Of a DNA stretch of 64,000 bases, positions 1 to 8,016 are shown in pieces. The position numbers were made by a program, and so were the translations under genes. The notes beneath the pieces are model-generated. The model worked only from the letters and a program-made list of their open reading frames with translations, made no database searches and was not told the origin of the DNA. Source of the stretch: CAZEQK01 sp964514395 (GTDB taxonomy: Bacteria > Bacillota > Bacilli > Tepidibacillales > Tepidibacillaceae); contig CAZEQK010000016.1 in the NCBI GenBank assembly GCA_964514395.1, positions 6,773 through 70,772 of the forward strand, given 5' to 3'. Within the stretch, counting starts at the first letter, position 1; the number at the start of each line of letters is the position of its first letter.

Positions 1-333
1 GTTTTTGTAACAGCATTAATTATTCAACGCATTGGAAAAGGTGCACAATTTTATTATCGAAAGATAGATAGCAAGCCAATCAAACAGTTGCAAAATAGAA
101 TATATCAAGAAACTCAAATAAGTTTAGAAAATATAGAGGAACTTAGAAAAAGTGGAATTATTACGTTATTAGCAGATTGGCCCCTAGAAATTCATATTGA
201 TATAGGTCAACAGGGTGAAACAAGAAAACTAATCCAAGAAGTTGTTGGTTGGGTCACTTCTGTAGGTTTTGTTGTTAAAATAAAACCCAACTCCTTCGGA
301 GCCAGTTCAGTTGCTGATAAATATACAAGTTAA
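1..333 (+). CDS. 3' end of an unrecognised protein (partial)
   Basis: The frame is open from the first base of the window, so the N-terminus lies outside it. About 110 residues are visible. The first residues (VFVTALIIQRIGKGAQFYY) could be the end of a hydrophobic segment; the rest is soluble and mixed, with a stretch ADWPLEIHIDIGQQ. I recognise no family. The gene converges on the yneA-like gene, whose stop is 23 bases away. An in-frame TTG at position 88 has no ribosome binding site and should not be taken as the start. Confidence 0.55.
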   Translation, partial: VFVTALIIQRIGKGAQFYYRKIDSKPIKQLQNRIYQETQISLENIEELRKSGIITLLADWPLEIHIDIGQQGETRKLIQEVVGWVTSVGFVVKIKPNSFGASSVADKYTS

Positions 334-356
334 CCACTAGGAAAATGATTAGATCT

Positions 357-626
357 TTAAAAAGATGCTGGGATTTTTATGATTTGTCCGGGATAAATTA
401 TAGCATCCTTCAAATTGTTTTCAGTTCTAATATCATCTACTAGATTTCTGAAATCAGATTTCCCATCGTAATATGGTTTTACAATATTCCACAAAGTATC
501 TCCTTGTTGAACGACTACTTCTATGTACTTTCTACCATCTGCCTGATTAATATCTTTTGCAATTACAACACTATACATAAATGTCACGATTAATATACTT
601 GTAATTAGAAATAATACAAATTTCAT
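357..626 (-). CDS. yneA: YneA-like cell division suppressor with LysM domain
   Basis: An 89-residue protein with an N-terminal membrane or signal segment (residues about 1-22, MKFVLFLITSILIVTFMYSV) followed by a single LysM domain (VVQQGDTLWNIV to YPGQIIKIP). This matches YneA of B. subtilis, the SOS-induced protein that delays septation while DNA is damaged. The start at 626 is preferred because GGGGGTT lies just upstream; a longer reading to 719 would run through the promoter and SOS boxes. It is divergent from lexA, as in B. subtilis. The identification rests on domain layout and on this neighbourhood; LysM proteins are common, but the position beside lexA is distinctive. Confidence 0.85.
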   Translation of the reverse strand: MKFVLFLITSILIVTFMYSVVIAKDINQADGRKYIEVVVQQGDTLWNIVKPYYDGKSDFRNLVDDIRTENNLKDAIIYPGQIIKIPASF

Positions 627-665
627 AATATAACCCCCAAACATATATTCGTATTTATTAATTAT

Positions 666-694
666 AATATATAACAGAACATCTGTTCTGTCAA
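666..694 (-). promoter_or_regulatory. yneA promoter with embedded SOS box
   Basis: On the minus strand TTGACA (689-694) and TATATT (666-671) are separated by 17 bases, a good sigma-A promoter. The spacer contains the first SOS box, so LexA bound there would block RNA polymerase directly. Confidence 0.75.
675..690. promoter_or_regulatory. LexA (SOS) box 1
   Basis: CAGAACATCTGTTCTG is nearly palindromic and contains the GAAC-N4-GTTC core of the Gram-positive LexA box (consensus CGAACRNRYGTTYC). It lies between the -35 and -10 elements of the yneA promoter. Confidence 0.85.
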
Positions 695-702
695 GAAATA
701 TT

Positions 703-716
703 CGAACGAATGTTTG
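703..716. promoter_or_regulatory. LexA (SOS) box 2
   Basis: CGAACGAATGTTTG matches the Gram-positive LexA box at 13 of 14 positions. It overlaps the proposed lexA -35 element (714-719), which suits autorepression of lexA. Confidence 0.8.
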
Positions 717-743
717 CATGGAGTTGTTAACCTATGCTATAAT
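714..743 (+). promoter_or_regulatory. lexA promoter
   Basis: TTGCAT (714-719) and TATAAT (738-743) are spaced by 18 bases and read toward lexA. The -35 element overlaps SOS box 2. Confidence 0.6.
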
Positions 744-812
744 AAAGGAAATTCAAAATACAAAATTAATTATTTGCATTTTATAAATGTTGTAATAATC
801 AAGAGGTGACTT

Positions 813-1427
813 ATGAATAATATCTCAAATAGGCAAAAAGCAATTCTAAATTTCATTAAAGCAGAAGTAAAAGATAAAGGTTATCCACCTTCCGTTCGAG
901 AAATTGGAGAAGCTGTTGGGCTAGCCTCTAGCTCTACTGTACACGGCCATTTAGAGCGATTGGAGAAAAAAGGATTTATTAGAAGAGATCCAACCAAGCC
1001 GCGTGCTATAGAGATACTTACAAATGAAATGGAAGATTATAAGGTGCATGTTAGAAAAGTACCTATTATCGGGAAGGTTACTGCAGGCCAACCTATCACC
1101 GCTATTGAAAACATTGAAGACTATTATCCCCTCCCCACTAATATGATAAAAGATGATGATGTATACATGCTGAATATTGAGGGTGATAGTATGATTGAAG
1201 CTGGTATTTTTAACGGTGATCTTGTTATCGTGAGAAAACAGCCTACAGCAAATAATGGAGAAATTGTCGTAGCGATGAATGAAGACGGAGAAGCAACTGT
1301 TAAAACATTTTATAAAGAAAAAGATCATTTTCGACTTCAACCTGAAAACCCTGCATTGGAACCGATTATTTTAAAAAATGTATCAATACTTGGCAAAGTG
1401 ATTGGTGTTTTAAGACAATTTAATTAA
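813..1427 (+). CDS. lexA: LexA, SOS transcriptional repressor
   Basis: A 204-residue protein of normal LexA length. The N-terminal winged helix (residues about 1-65) carries PPSVREIGEAVGLASSSTVH. The Ala-Gly autocleavage site is in KVTAGQP (about residue 90). The serine of the Ser-Lys dyad is in GDSMIEAGIFNGD and the lysine follows in the EIVVAMNEDGEATVK region. LexA represses the DNA-damage regulon and cleaves itself when RecA forms filaments. AAGAGGTGA precedes the ATG. The two SOS boxes upstream point to control of both lexA and the divergent yneA; a terminator follows at once. Confidence 0.97.
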   Translation: MNNISNRQKAILNFIKAEVKDKGYPPSVREIGEAVGLASSSTVHGHLERLEKKGFIRRDPTKPRAIEILTNEMEDYKVHVRKVPIIGKVTAGQPITAIENIEDYYPLPTNMIKDDDVYMLNIEGDSMIEAGIFNGDLVIVRKQPTANNGEIVVAMNEDGEATVKTFYKEKDHFRLQPENPALEPIILKNVSILGKVIGVLRQFN

Positions 1428-1437
1428 GTTCATCAAA

Positions 1438-1466
1438 AAAACATCTGTTTGTTAACAGATGTTTTT
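1438..1466 (+). terminator. lexA terminator
   Basis: Twelve-base arms AAAACATCTGTT and AACAGATGTTTT around a TGTT loop, ending in a T run 10 bases after the lexA stop. The A run on the left also lets it work on the other strand. Confidence 0.85.
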
Positions 1467-1472
1467 AACAAT

Positions 1473-1538
1473 AAAAACTCCTTAATCAGAGTAAAATGTA
1501 CACTTTGTAAAGGACATTTTAGAGATTAAGGAGTTTTT
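1473..1538 (-). terminator. glnA terminator, nested hairpin
   Basis: Fifteen-base perfect arms (1473-1487 and 1524-1538, core ACTCCTTAATC) enclose a second stem, AAAATGT with ACATTTT (1493-1499 and 1514-1520). The outer stem ends in a T run on both strands. It sits just after the glnA stop. Confidence 0.8.
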
Positions 1539-1546
1539 TATATTAT

Positions 1547-2881
1547 CTAATAAGTTTTTATATACTGTTCTCTTTCCCATGGGTGAACCTGTGTTCTGTA
1601 CATATCCCACTCGATAAGTTTAGCTTCTACAAAATGATCTACTGCATGTTCACCTAGTGCTGATAGTATCACTTCATCATTCATTAACTCTCCAAGAGCT
1701 TCATGAAGATCAGCAGGTAAGTTTTGAATTCCTAGCTTATTCCTATCTTCCTCTGACATAACATAAATGTTACGGTCAATCGGAGCTGCTAAATCTATTT
1801 TATTCTTAATACCATCTAATCCAGCTTTTAACAACACAGCTAATGCTAAATATGGATTTGTGGATGGGTCTGGATGACGAACTTCAATTCTAGTACTTAG
1901 CCCTCTTGCTGCAGGAACACGAATTAACGGACTTCTGTTTTTAGGAGACCATGCAACATATACAGGTGCTTCATAACCAGGTACTAATCGCTTGTATGAA
2001 TTAACAGTTGGATTAGTAATAGCTACAAGTGAACGTGCATGCTTTAATATTCCTGCTGTATAATATCTTGCAGTCTCAGACAATCCTAATTCGTCATTCT
2101 CATCGTAGAATGTGTTAACATCTCCATCAAATAATGACATATGTGTATGCATACCAGAACCATTCACTCCATATAACGGCTTTGGCATGAAAGTCGCGTG
2201 TAAACCATGCTTTCTTGCTATTGTTTTTACGACTAACTTAAAGGTTTGGATATTATCAGCTGTTTCCACCGCATTTGCATATTTAAAATCAATTTCGTGT
2301 TGTCCTGGTGCCACTTCATGGTGAGAAGCCTCTACTTCAAACCCCATGTCGTCTAAAGTCATTACAATATCTCTTCGGCAATTTTCACCAAGATCAACAG
2401 GTGCTAAATCAAAATAGGCGCCGTGATCATTAAGATTTAAAGTAGGTTCACCGTGCTCATCTGTTTTAAATAAGAAAAACTCTGGTTCAGGTCCTACATT
2501 CATTGCTGAAAATCCCATATCTTCAGCTTCTTTTAATACTTTTTTCAAGATACCTCTAGGATCTCCAGCAAACGGTGTTCCATCAGGCATATAGATATCA
2601 CAGATTAATCCTGCAACCTTACCTTCATCAGATTGAAAAGGATAGATGACCCATGTATCTAAATCGGGATATAAGTACATATCTGATTCTTCTATTCTTA
2701 CAAAACCTTCTATGGAAGAACCATCAAACATAATTTTATTATCCAATGCTTTGTCTAATTGACTGATAGGCACTTCTACATTTTTATTTATTCCTAATAA
2801 ATCTGTAAACATTAAGCGAATAAAGCGTACATTTTCATCATTAGCAATTTTCAAAATATCTTCTTTCGTATACTTTCCCAT
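1547..2881 (-). CDS. glnA: Glutamine synthetase, type I
   Basis: A 444-residue enzyme that makes glutamine from glutamate, ammonia and ATP, the usual length of the Bacillus GSI-alpha form. Visible active-site motifs include NVGPEPEFF (metal-binding glutamates), PGQHEIDFKYA, GVNGSGMHTHMSLF, NPTVNSYKRLVPGYEAP and the R-x-P stretch SPLIRVPAA. AAGGAGAG precedes the ATG. It is downstream of glnR with 58 bases between and no terminator, so it should be cotranscribed and repressed by GlnR when nitrogen is plentiful. In Bacillus, feedback-inhibited GlnA also activates GlnR and TnrA. Confidence 0.98.
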   Translation of the reverse strand: MGKYTKEDILKIANDENVRFIRLMFTDLLGINKNVEVPISQLDKALDNKIMFDGSSIEGFVRIEESDMYLYPDLDTWVIYPFQSDEGKVAGLICDIYMPDGTPFAGDPRGILKKVLKEAEDMGFSAMNVGPEPEFFLFKTDEHGEPTLNLNDHGAYFDLAPVDLGENCRRDIVMTLDDMGFEVEASHHEVAPGQHEIDFKYANAVETADNIQTFKLVVKTIARKHGLHATFMPKPLYGVNGSGMHTHMSLFDGDVNTFYDENDELGLSETARYYTAGILKHARSLVAITNPTVNSYKRLVPGYEAPVYVAWSPKNRSPLIRVPAARGLSTRIEVRHPDPSTNPYLALAVLLKAGLDGIKNKIDLAAPIDRNIYVMSEEDRNKLGIQNLPADLHEALGELMNDEVILSALGEHAVDHFVEAKLIEWDMYRTQVHPWEREQYIKTY

Positions 2882-2939
2882 CGCATTCTCTCCTTACATT
2901 TTTAATTTATTCTCATATGCCTAGGCATTGAGTTTAAGA

Positions 2940-3344
2940 TTAATGGAAAAACCGTGATAAATCTCCTTGTATCAAGGAATGAACTTGACCTGGTTTTTGC
3001 TGTAATATCTCTCGTTTTAATTTTTTTCTTATTTCAGAGTATGAAACTTGATTTTTCTCTCTTGCTTTTAACTCCCTGATTTTTTCTTCCTTCTTTTCAA
3101 TTTCTCTTCTTAGAAATAGTTCTTTAATTCCCGCTAAATTGACTCCCTTATCCAAAAGACTTTTAATTTCTAATAAATTGTCAATATCTGAAAATGAAAA
3201 GAGTCGATGTCTACCCTTTGTTCTAGCAGGTTTTATCAGATTCTGTTCCTCATAATATCTTATTTGTCTTGCAGATAATTCCGTCAATTCGATGATAACA
3301 CTTATGGGAAAAAGAGGTCGATTTCTTCTTTCAAAATCGTTCAT
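2940..3344 (-). CDS. glnR: GlnR, MerR-family repressor of glutamine synthetase
   Basis: A 134-residue MerR-family protein. The N-terminal HTH (residues about 12-45, ELTELSARQIRYYEEQNLI) is followed by a helical linker and the short C-terminal tail typical of GlnR (GDLSRFF). GlnR represses glnRA and other nitrogen genes when bound by feedback-inhibited glutamine synthetase through this tail. Two TGTNA-N7-TNACA-like sites lie over its own promoter. The context with glnA makes this GlnR and not TnrA. Confidence 0.96.
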   Translation of the reverse strand: MNDFERRNRPLFPISVIIELTELSARQIRYYEEQNLIKPARTKGRHRLFSFSDIDNLLEIKSLLDKGVNLAGIKELFLRREIEKKEEKIRELKAREKNQVSYSEIRKKLKREILQQKPGQVHSLIQGDLSRFFH

Positions 3345-3374
3345 CTATCTCTCTCCTTTTTTAATTATAGCTAA

Positions 3375-3403
3375 ATTTTAATATATGTTATATTTATTGT
3401 CAA
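3375..3403 (-). promoter_or_regulatory. glnRA promoter
   Basis: On the minus strand TTGACA (3398-3403) and TAAAAT (3375-3380) are separated by 17 bases, about 30 bases from the glnR start. The -35 region overlaps a GlnR-box-like sequence. Confidence 0.75.
3386..3402. promoter_or_regulatory. GlnR box 2 (one mismatch)
   Basis: TGTTATATTTATTGTCA fits TGTNA-N7-TNACA with one mismatch in the right half. It covers the spacer and -35 of the glnRA promoter, where bound GlnR would block polymerase. Confidence 0.6.
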
Positions 3404-3408
3404 TATAA

Positions 3409-3425
3409 TGTTAGATTTCCTTACA
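3409..3425. promoter_or_regulatory. GlnR box 1
   Basis: TGTTAGATTTCCTTACA fits TGTNA-N7-TNACA exactly and starts 23 bases (about two helical turns) from box 2. Paired sites at glnRA are also the arrangement in B. subtilis. Confidence 0.8.
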
Positions 3426-3434
3426 TTGATTTTC

Positions 3435-3466
3435 AAAAAAAAAATAGGAGAATTAATTTCCTCCTC
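3435..3466 (-). terminator. ynbB operon terminator (weak stem)
   Basis: On the minus strand a short GGAGGA-type stem (3447-3465) is followed by a run of nine to ten T, just after the ynbB stop. Confidence 0.55.
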
Positions 3467-3502
3467 ATTTTCGTTTTCTATTATCAACCTATTTCTTATA
3501 TC

Positions 3503-4771
3503 TTATACTTTAAATAATCTTTTATTAGTCATCATTTCTAATGCTGTAAACACGCCATACTTTACATGTTGATAGGTCAAACCACCTTGTAAATATCCTA
3601 TATATGGTTCTTTAAATGGTGCATCTCCAGATAATTCTAGACTTGCCCCCTGTATAAACGTACCAGCTGCCATAATGACAGGATGCTGATATCCAGGTAT
3701 GGAAGCTGGTTCTGGCACAACATGTGCATCAATAGGCGATCCGTTTTGAATACCCTGTAAGAAAATTAATAAAGCATTTGGATTACTGAACTTTACAGCT
3801 TGGATGATATCATTCCTTTTTTCTGTCCAATGAGGATTTGTCTCAAACCCAAGTTCCTCTAGTAACGCAGCAGTAAAAATACCACCCTTTAAAGCTTCAC
3901 CAACAAAATGAGGGGCAAGAAAAAGTCCTTGATAAAAATCTGACATATACCCATACATTGCACCAACCTCACCACCAATACCTGGAGCTGTTAAACGGTA
4001 AGAGATCTGCTTAACAAATCCCATCTTACCAACGATGTACCCACCTGATTTTGCTAATCCCCCACCAGGATTTTTTATTAATGATCCTATCACAATATCA
4101 GCACCTACAGAGCTTGGCTCGATTATATCCGTAAATTCACCATAACAGTTGTCGACAAATAAGATAGCATCCTCTTTTATTTCTTTAACGAATTCAACCA
4201 TCTCTTTGATGTCATCAACGCTAAAGGAGGCTCTCCATCCGTAGCCGCGTGACCTTTGAATGGCTACTACCTTAGTATGAGAATTGATTGCTCTTGCGAC
4301 TCCTTCGTAATCGACCTTACCCGAATCAGTCAATGCTACAGATTGAAAATCAACACCCCATTCCTTTAAAGAGCCCATTCCACTACCGTTAATTCCAATT
4401 ACTTTTTCTAATGTATCGTAGGGATTGCCACTAATATAAAGTAGTTCATCCCCAGGACGCAACAAGCCGAATAAACCAATGGTTAGTGCATGAGTTCCAG
4501 AAACAATATGAGGACGTACCAGAGCAGCTTCTGCTTGAAATATATCAGCATAAATTTTATCAAAGGTTTCTCTTCCTAAATCATCATAACCATAACCAGT
4601 AGATGATTTTAAATGAAAATCAGACACCTGATGCTGTTGGAAGGACTTTAATACCTTTGCTTGATTATATTCAACGATCCTATCAACTTCCCTTAATCTA
4701 TATGAGATTTTTTCTTCGACTTTTTCTATTTTTTCCTCCATGCTTTTATCAAAGTTAAAAAAAGAGTACAT
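3503..4771 (-). CDS. ynbB: YnbB-type PLP enzyme (methionine gamma-lyase family)
   Basis: A 422-residue protein of the Cys/Met-metabolism PLP fold, in the family long annotated as aluminium resistance protein or methionine gamma-lyase-related. The cofactor lysine is in GSLIKNPGGGLAKSGGY, and the aspartate before the PLP site in ILFVDNCYGEF. Substrate and physiological role are not settled for the B. subtilis protein, so the lyase label is family-level only. It follows hflX by 21 bases and is probably cotranscribed with it, upstream of glnRA, as in B. subtilis (ynbA-ynbB-glnR-glnA). Confidence 0.9.
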   Translation of the reverse strand: MYSFFNFDKSMEEKIEKVEEKISYRLREVDRIVEYNQAKVLKSFQQHQVSDFHLKSSTGYGYDDLGRETFDKIYADIFQAEAALVRPHIVSGTHALTIGLFGLLRPGDELLYISGNPYDTLEKVIGINGSGMGSLKEWGVDFQSVALTDSGKVDYEGVARAINSHTKVVAIQRSRGYGWRASFSVDDIKEMVEFVKEIKEDAILFVDNCYGEFTDIIEPSSVGADIVIGSLIKNPGGGLAKSGGYIVGKMGFVKQISYRLTAPGIGGEVGAMYGYMSDFYQGLFLAPHFVGEALKGGIFTAALLEELGFETNPHWTEKRNDIIQAVKFSNPNALLIFLQGIQNGSPIDAHVVPEPASIPGYQHPVIMAAGTFIQGASLELSGDAPFKEPYIGYLQGGLTYQHVKYGVFTALEMMTNKRLFKV

Positions 4772-4792
4772 AAAAAAACTCCAGTCTATTTT

Positions 4793-6058
4793 TTATTTAA
4801 GAAATTCCTTTAATTCATTGTTTAGATAAACTTTATTTAATTCAACAGATACTTCCCAAGACTCTTCCTCTTCATCCCATTTAGCCTTATCTAGTAGTTT
4901 ACCATGGTTATGGAGGTAAGAAAGTAAATCTGCTCTTTCTGCAGGGATGATAAAGGTATAGCTCATCCAATTTTCAGATAGCTTTTCTTCAATCAAGCTT
5001 AATAATCGCCCTAAATCATCCTCTTTAAATGCCGATAGGTAGATTTGATCTTTATCATTCGCGAATTCCTGTCTCTTCATATCTGATGTGGTATGTAAAA
5101 GATCAGCCTTGTTGTATACAGTAATACTCGGTATGGTGTGAGCATTAATTTCCTTCAATAGCTTTTCCACCACCTTCATTTGCTCGAAATAGTATGGATG
5201 GCTGGCATCAACTACATGAAGAATAAGGTTGGATTCTCTTGATTCCTCAAGTGTTGACCGAAAAGCAGCAACGAGATCATGAGGTAAATCCTGTATAAAG
5301 CCCACGGTATCCGTTAAAATTATTTCTTTGCCAGTTGGAAGCATGACCTTTCTAGAAGTGGGATCTAACGTCGCAAACAATCTATCCTCAGCCAATATTT
5401 CTGAACCGCTTAATTGATTCAATAATGTCGATTTCCCAGCATTGGTATATCCAACAATGGCTACTTGAAAGGTATCATTCTTTTTTCTGCGATTTCGATA
5501 CAGTTCTCGATGGCGCTCCATCCCCTCCAAATTTTTCTTTATCTCATGGATACGATGGCGGATATGTCTCCGGTCTGTTTCTAGCTTTGTTTCACCTGGA
5601 CCTCTTGTCCCTATTCCTCCACCTAGTCTTGATAAGCTTAGTCCTTTACCAGATAATCTAGGTAATAGGTAATTTAGTTGAGCAAGCTCTACTTGATTTT
5701 TTCCATCTTTTGATTTGGCTCTTCCTGCAAATATATCAAGAATCAACTGAGTTCGATCAATCACCTTACAGCTTAATACTTTTTCTATATTTCGAATTTG
5801 CGATGGTGATAATTCAGCGTTAAAAATAACAAGATCTGTTTTTAGTTCATCTACTAGTCTTAATAATTCTTCTATCTTTCCTTTTCCGATATACCACGCG
5901 GAATGTATACTTTCTCTTTTTTGTGTAAAGACCAATTGTACCTCTGCATGGGCTGTCTCAGCTAATCTTCTTAATTCTTCTAATGAATAATCTGTCTTAG
6001 CTTCGCTCTTAAATGGAAGGTACACTCCAACTAATATTGCTTTTTCAATATCGTTCAT
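4793..6058 (-). CDS. hflX: HflX, ribosome-associated GTPase
   Basis: A 421-residue GTPase (YnbA in B. subtilis). The N-terminal HflX domain ends in the glycine-rich loop LSRLGGGIGTRGPGETKLE (about residues 143-163). The G domain shows the P loop GYTNAGKST, G3 DTVGF and G4 NKAD. HflX splits stalled 70S ribosomes, notably after heat or antibiotic stress. First gene of the unit with ynbB. Confidence 0.95.
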   Translation of the reverse strand: MNDIEKAILVGVYLPFKSEAKTDYSLEELRRLAETAHAEVQLVFTQKRESIHSAWYIGKGKIEELLRLVDELKTDLVIFNAELSPSQIRNIEKVLSCKVIDRTQLILDIFAGRAKSKDGKNQVELAQLNYLLPRLSGKGLSLSRLGGGIGTRGPGETKLETDRRHIRHRIHEIKKNLEGMERHRELYRNRRKKNDTFQVAIVGYTNAGKSTLLNQLSGSEILAEDRLFATLDPTSRKVMLPTGKEIILTDTVGFIQDLPHDLVAAFRSTLEESRESNLILHVVDASHPYYFEQMKVVEKLLKEINAHTIPSITVYNKADLLHTTSDMKRQEFANDKDQIYLSAFKEDDLGRLLSLIEEKLSENWMSYTFIIPAERADLLSYLHNHGKLLDKAKWDEEEESWEVSVELNKVYLNNELKEFLK

Positions 6059-6198
6059 ATATTTTCTATCACCATCCCTGCACCCATCTTATGTTATACT
6101 ATCTATTATCTACAACTGTCTTTAAAAAGAACCTAAACAATACTTAATTATAAATCAGATTTAGATTTCTAGCAAAATATTCTAAAACGAGGGTAAAC

Positions 6199-6915
6199 AT
6201 GACTAAAATATTATTCCCAAACCTTATGAAAGCCGAATTTTTAAATAGAGTTAATCGTTTTATTGCCAATGTAAGTATTAACGGAACCATTGAATCAGTT
6301 CATGTTCCTAGTACAGGCAGATTAGACGGTGTCTTAACTGAGGGAGTCACTTGTTACTTAAAGCCTGCAGAGAATAAAAATCGAAAAACAAAGTACACGT
6401 TATTTCTTGTGCAATATATGAATACAATGGTTTGTATAGATGCACTAATTGCTAATGACTTTTCTCATCAACTATTAAAGGATAAAATGTTAATAGACGT
6501 AGAGGCTGGCGATATCCATAGAGAGGTTTCATTAGAAAAGGACCGTATTGATTTTGCCTTATTTTCCAATCGTTTAGTTCAATATATCGAAGTAAAATCA
6601 GTCAATAAAGTTGAGCAAGGCATAGCCTGTTTTCCAGATGCTCCTACTGAAAGAGGAAGAAAACACATTAAAACACTAATCAAATTACAAGCAGAGAACC
6701 ATATTCAGTCACATATTCTTTTTATTGTTCAAAGAAATGATGCTAAAGTTTTTACGCCGTGCATCGATCGGGACCCCGTATTTGCTGAGTTGTTAACGCA
6801 GGCCTATAATCGTCATGTAAAAATTCATGTCGCTTTGACTAATGTAACAGTAGAGGGTATCTTTTTTGATAAATGGTTAAACATCAACTTTGTGACGCAT
6901 GAGACTTCACTTTAG
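6199..6915 (+). CDS. sfsA: SfsA family protein
   Basis: A 238-residue protein of the sugar fermentation stimulation family. The N-terminal OB-like part has VPSTGRLDGVLTEG; the nuclease-like C-terminal domain has YIEVKSV and FPDAPTERGRKH. E. coli SfsA was linked to maltose gene expression and the family resembles DNA-binding nucleases, but the biochemical role is not known. GAGGGTAA precedes the ATG. Its 3' end overlaps the end of the convergent spoVK by 4 bases. Confidence 0.93.
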   Translation: MTKILFPNLMKAEFLNRVNRFIANVSINGTIESVHVPSTGRLDGVLTEGVTCYLKPAENKNRKTKYTLFLVQYMNTMVCIDALIANDFSHQLLKDKMLIDVEAGDIHREVSLEKDRIDFALFSNRLVQYIEVKSVNKVEQGIACFPDAPTERGRKHIKTLIKLQAENHIQSHILFIVQRNDAKVFTPCIDRDPVFAELLTQAYNRHVKIHVALTNVTVEGIFFDKWLNINFVTHETSL

Positions 6916-7889
6916 AAATGATTTGATATAGACTTTCTTGTAAATATAAAATCCTCTGACTGGATAGTCATTAGTATTTGTTTAGAATTTGGTACATCAT
7001 GATCACTGATTAAGCGAACCGCTTGATTTCTTATCGCTTTTTCTACCCAATTACGAACTAAACGTGCGTTACTAAAGTTTCGCAACGGATTGGCTTTTTC
7101 TTCCATAAGCATTTGTTTCATCCGATCCTTTGCAGCTGTAGAAAGGTCATAATCTCTCTCCTTAATCATCACCTCTGCTATTTCTAATAACTGCTCAATC
7201 GTATAATCTTCAAAATTTAATTGAATAGGAAAACGAGAATATAAGCCTGGATTGGCATGAATAAAAGAATCCATTTCATAGGAGTAACCAGCCAAAATGA
7301 GAATAAAATCATTTTTGTGATCCTCCATCGCTTTTACAAGCACATCTATACTCTCTCTACCAAAATCCTTATCTCCTCCTCGGTATAGGGAGTAAGCTTC
7401 ATCAATGAATAATATTCCACCTAACGCATTATTCACTTGTTCACGTGTCTTTTGAGCGGTATGTCCGATATATTCCCCTACTAAATCAGCTCTTTCCACT
7501 TCTACTAAATGTCCTTTAGATAGTAATCCCATTTCCATAAACATATTTGCCATTATTCTTGCAACCGTTGTTTTCCCAGTCCCAGGGTTACCTTTAAATA
7601 TCATATGAAATACCTGTGATTCGGATTTAAGCCCATATGTAGTTCGGTGATAGCTTATATTAATTAAAGCAAATATCTCAAAAATTAATTTTTTTATCTC
7701 ATTAAGACCAACTAGACGATCAAGCTTCTGCACAATACGATTAAACTTCTCCTGAATCGATGGATTCATAGAGGAGTTTTCAACTTTTTTGCTGGGTAAC
7801 TCCTTTACTTTTACCATCTCGCGATTATGATCTAAAACGATTTGTATTTTATTTTGCCGTGGATGATTTAAAGCAAGTCTGTTTGTCAC
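6912..7889 (-). CDS. spoVK: SpoVK, sporulation AAA ATPase
   Basis: A 325-residue AAA protein of the CbbX/SpoVK type. Walker A is GNPGTGKTTVAR (about residue 104), Walker B ILFIDEAYSL, with an arginine-rich sensor region near PLRNFSNARLVRNWVEKA. SpoVK is needed for late spore maturation in B. subtilis, where it also lies near hfq and miaA. The start is a GTG preceded by GAGGAGG. The first 45 residues, basic and variable, come before the conserved domain. Confidence 0.93.
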   Translation of the reverse strand: MTNRLALNHPRQNKIQIVLDHNREMVKVKELPSKKVENSSMNPSIQEKFNRIVQKLDRLVGLNEIKKLIFEIFALINISYHRTTYGLKSESQVFHMIFKGNPGTGKTTVARIMANMFMEMGLLSKGHLVEVERADLVGEYIGHTAQKTREQVNNALGGILFIDEAYSLYRGGDKDFGRESIDVLVKAMEDHKNDFILILAGYSYEMDSFIHANPGLYSRFPIQLNFEDYTIEQLLEIAEVMIKERDYDLSTAAKDRMKQMLMEEKANPLRNFSNARLVRNWVEKAIRNQAVRLISDHDVPNSKQILMTIQSEDFIFTRKSISNHF

Positions 7890-7967
7890 AGTAGAACCTC
7901 CTCATAACATGATGATGTAATAATAATATACGCAAAAAAAAAGAAAATGTGCTAATGCCCATTTACA

Positions 7968-8001
7968 AAAGAAAAAGAGCCTTTATATCAAGGCTCTTTT
8001 G
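7968..8001 (-). terminator. Chemoreceptor gene terminator
   Basis: Arms AAAAGAGCCTT and AAGGCTCTTTT with a 6-base loop, 16 bases after the chemoreceptor stop, with T-rich flanks on both strands. Confidence 0.85.
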
Positions 8002-8016
8002 AGACAGTTGTAGACT

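Noticed and set aside
627..719. N-terminal extension of the yneA frame to 719
   Set aside because: It would translate the promoter and the SOS boxes; the start at 626 has a ribosome binding site and a typical signal segment.
951..1340. 129-codon minus-strand frame opposite lexA
   Set aside because: It lies wholly antisense to lexA, has no ribosome binding site and no family pattern.
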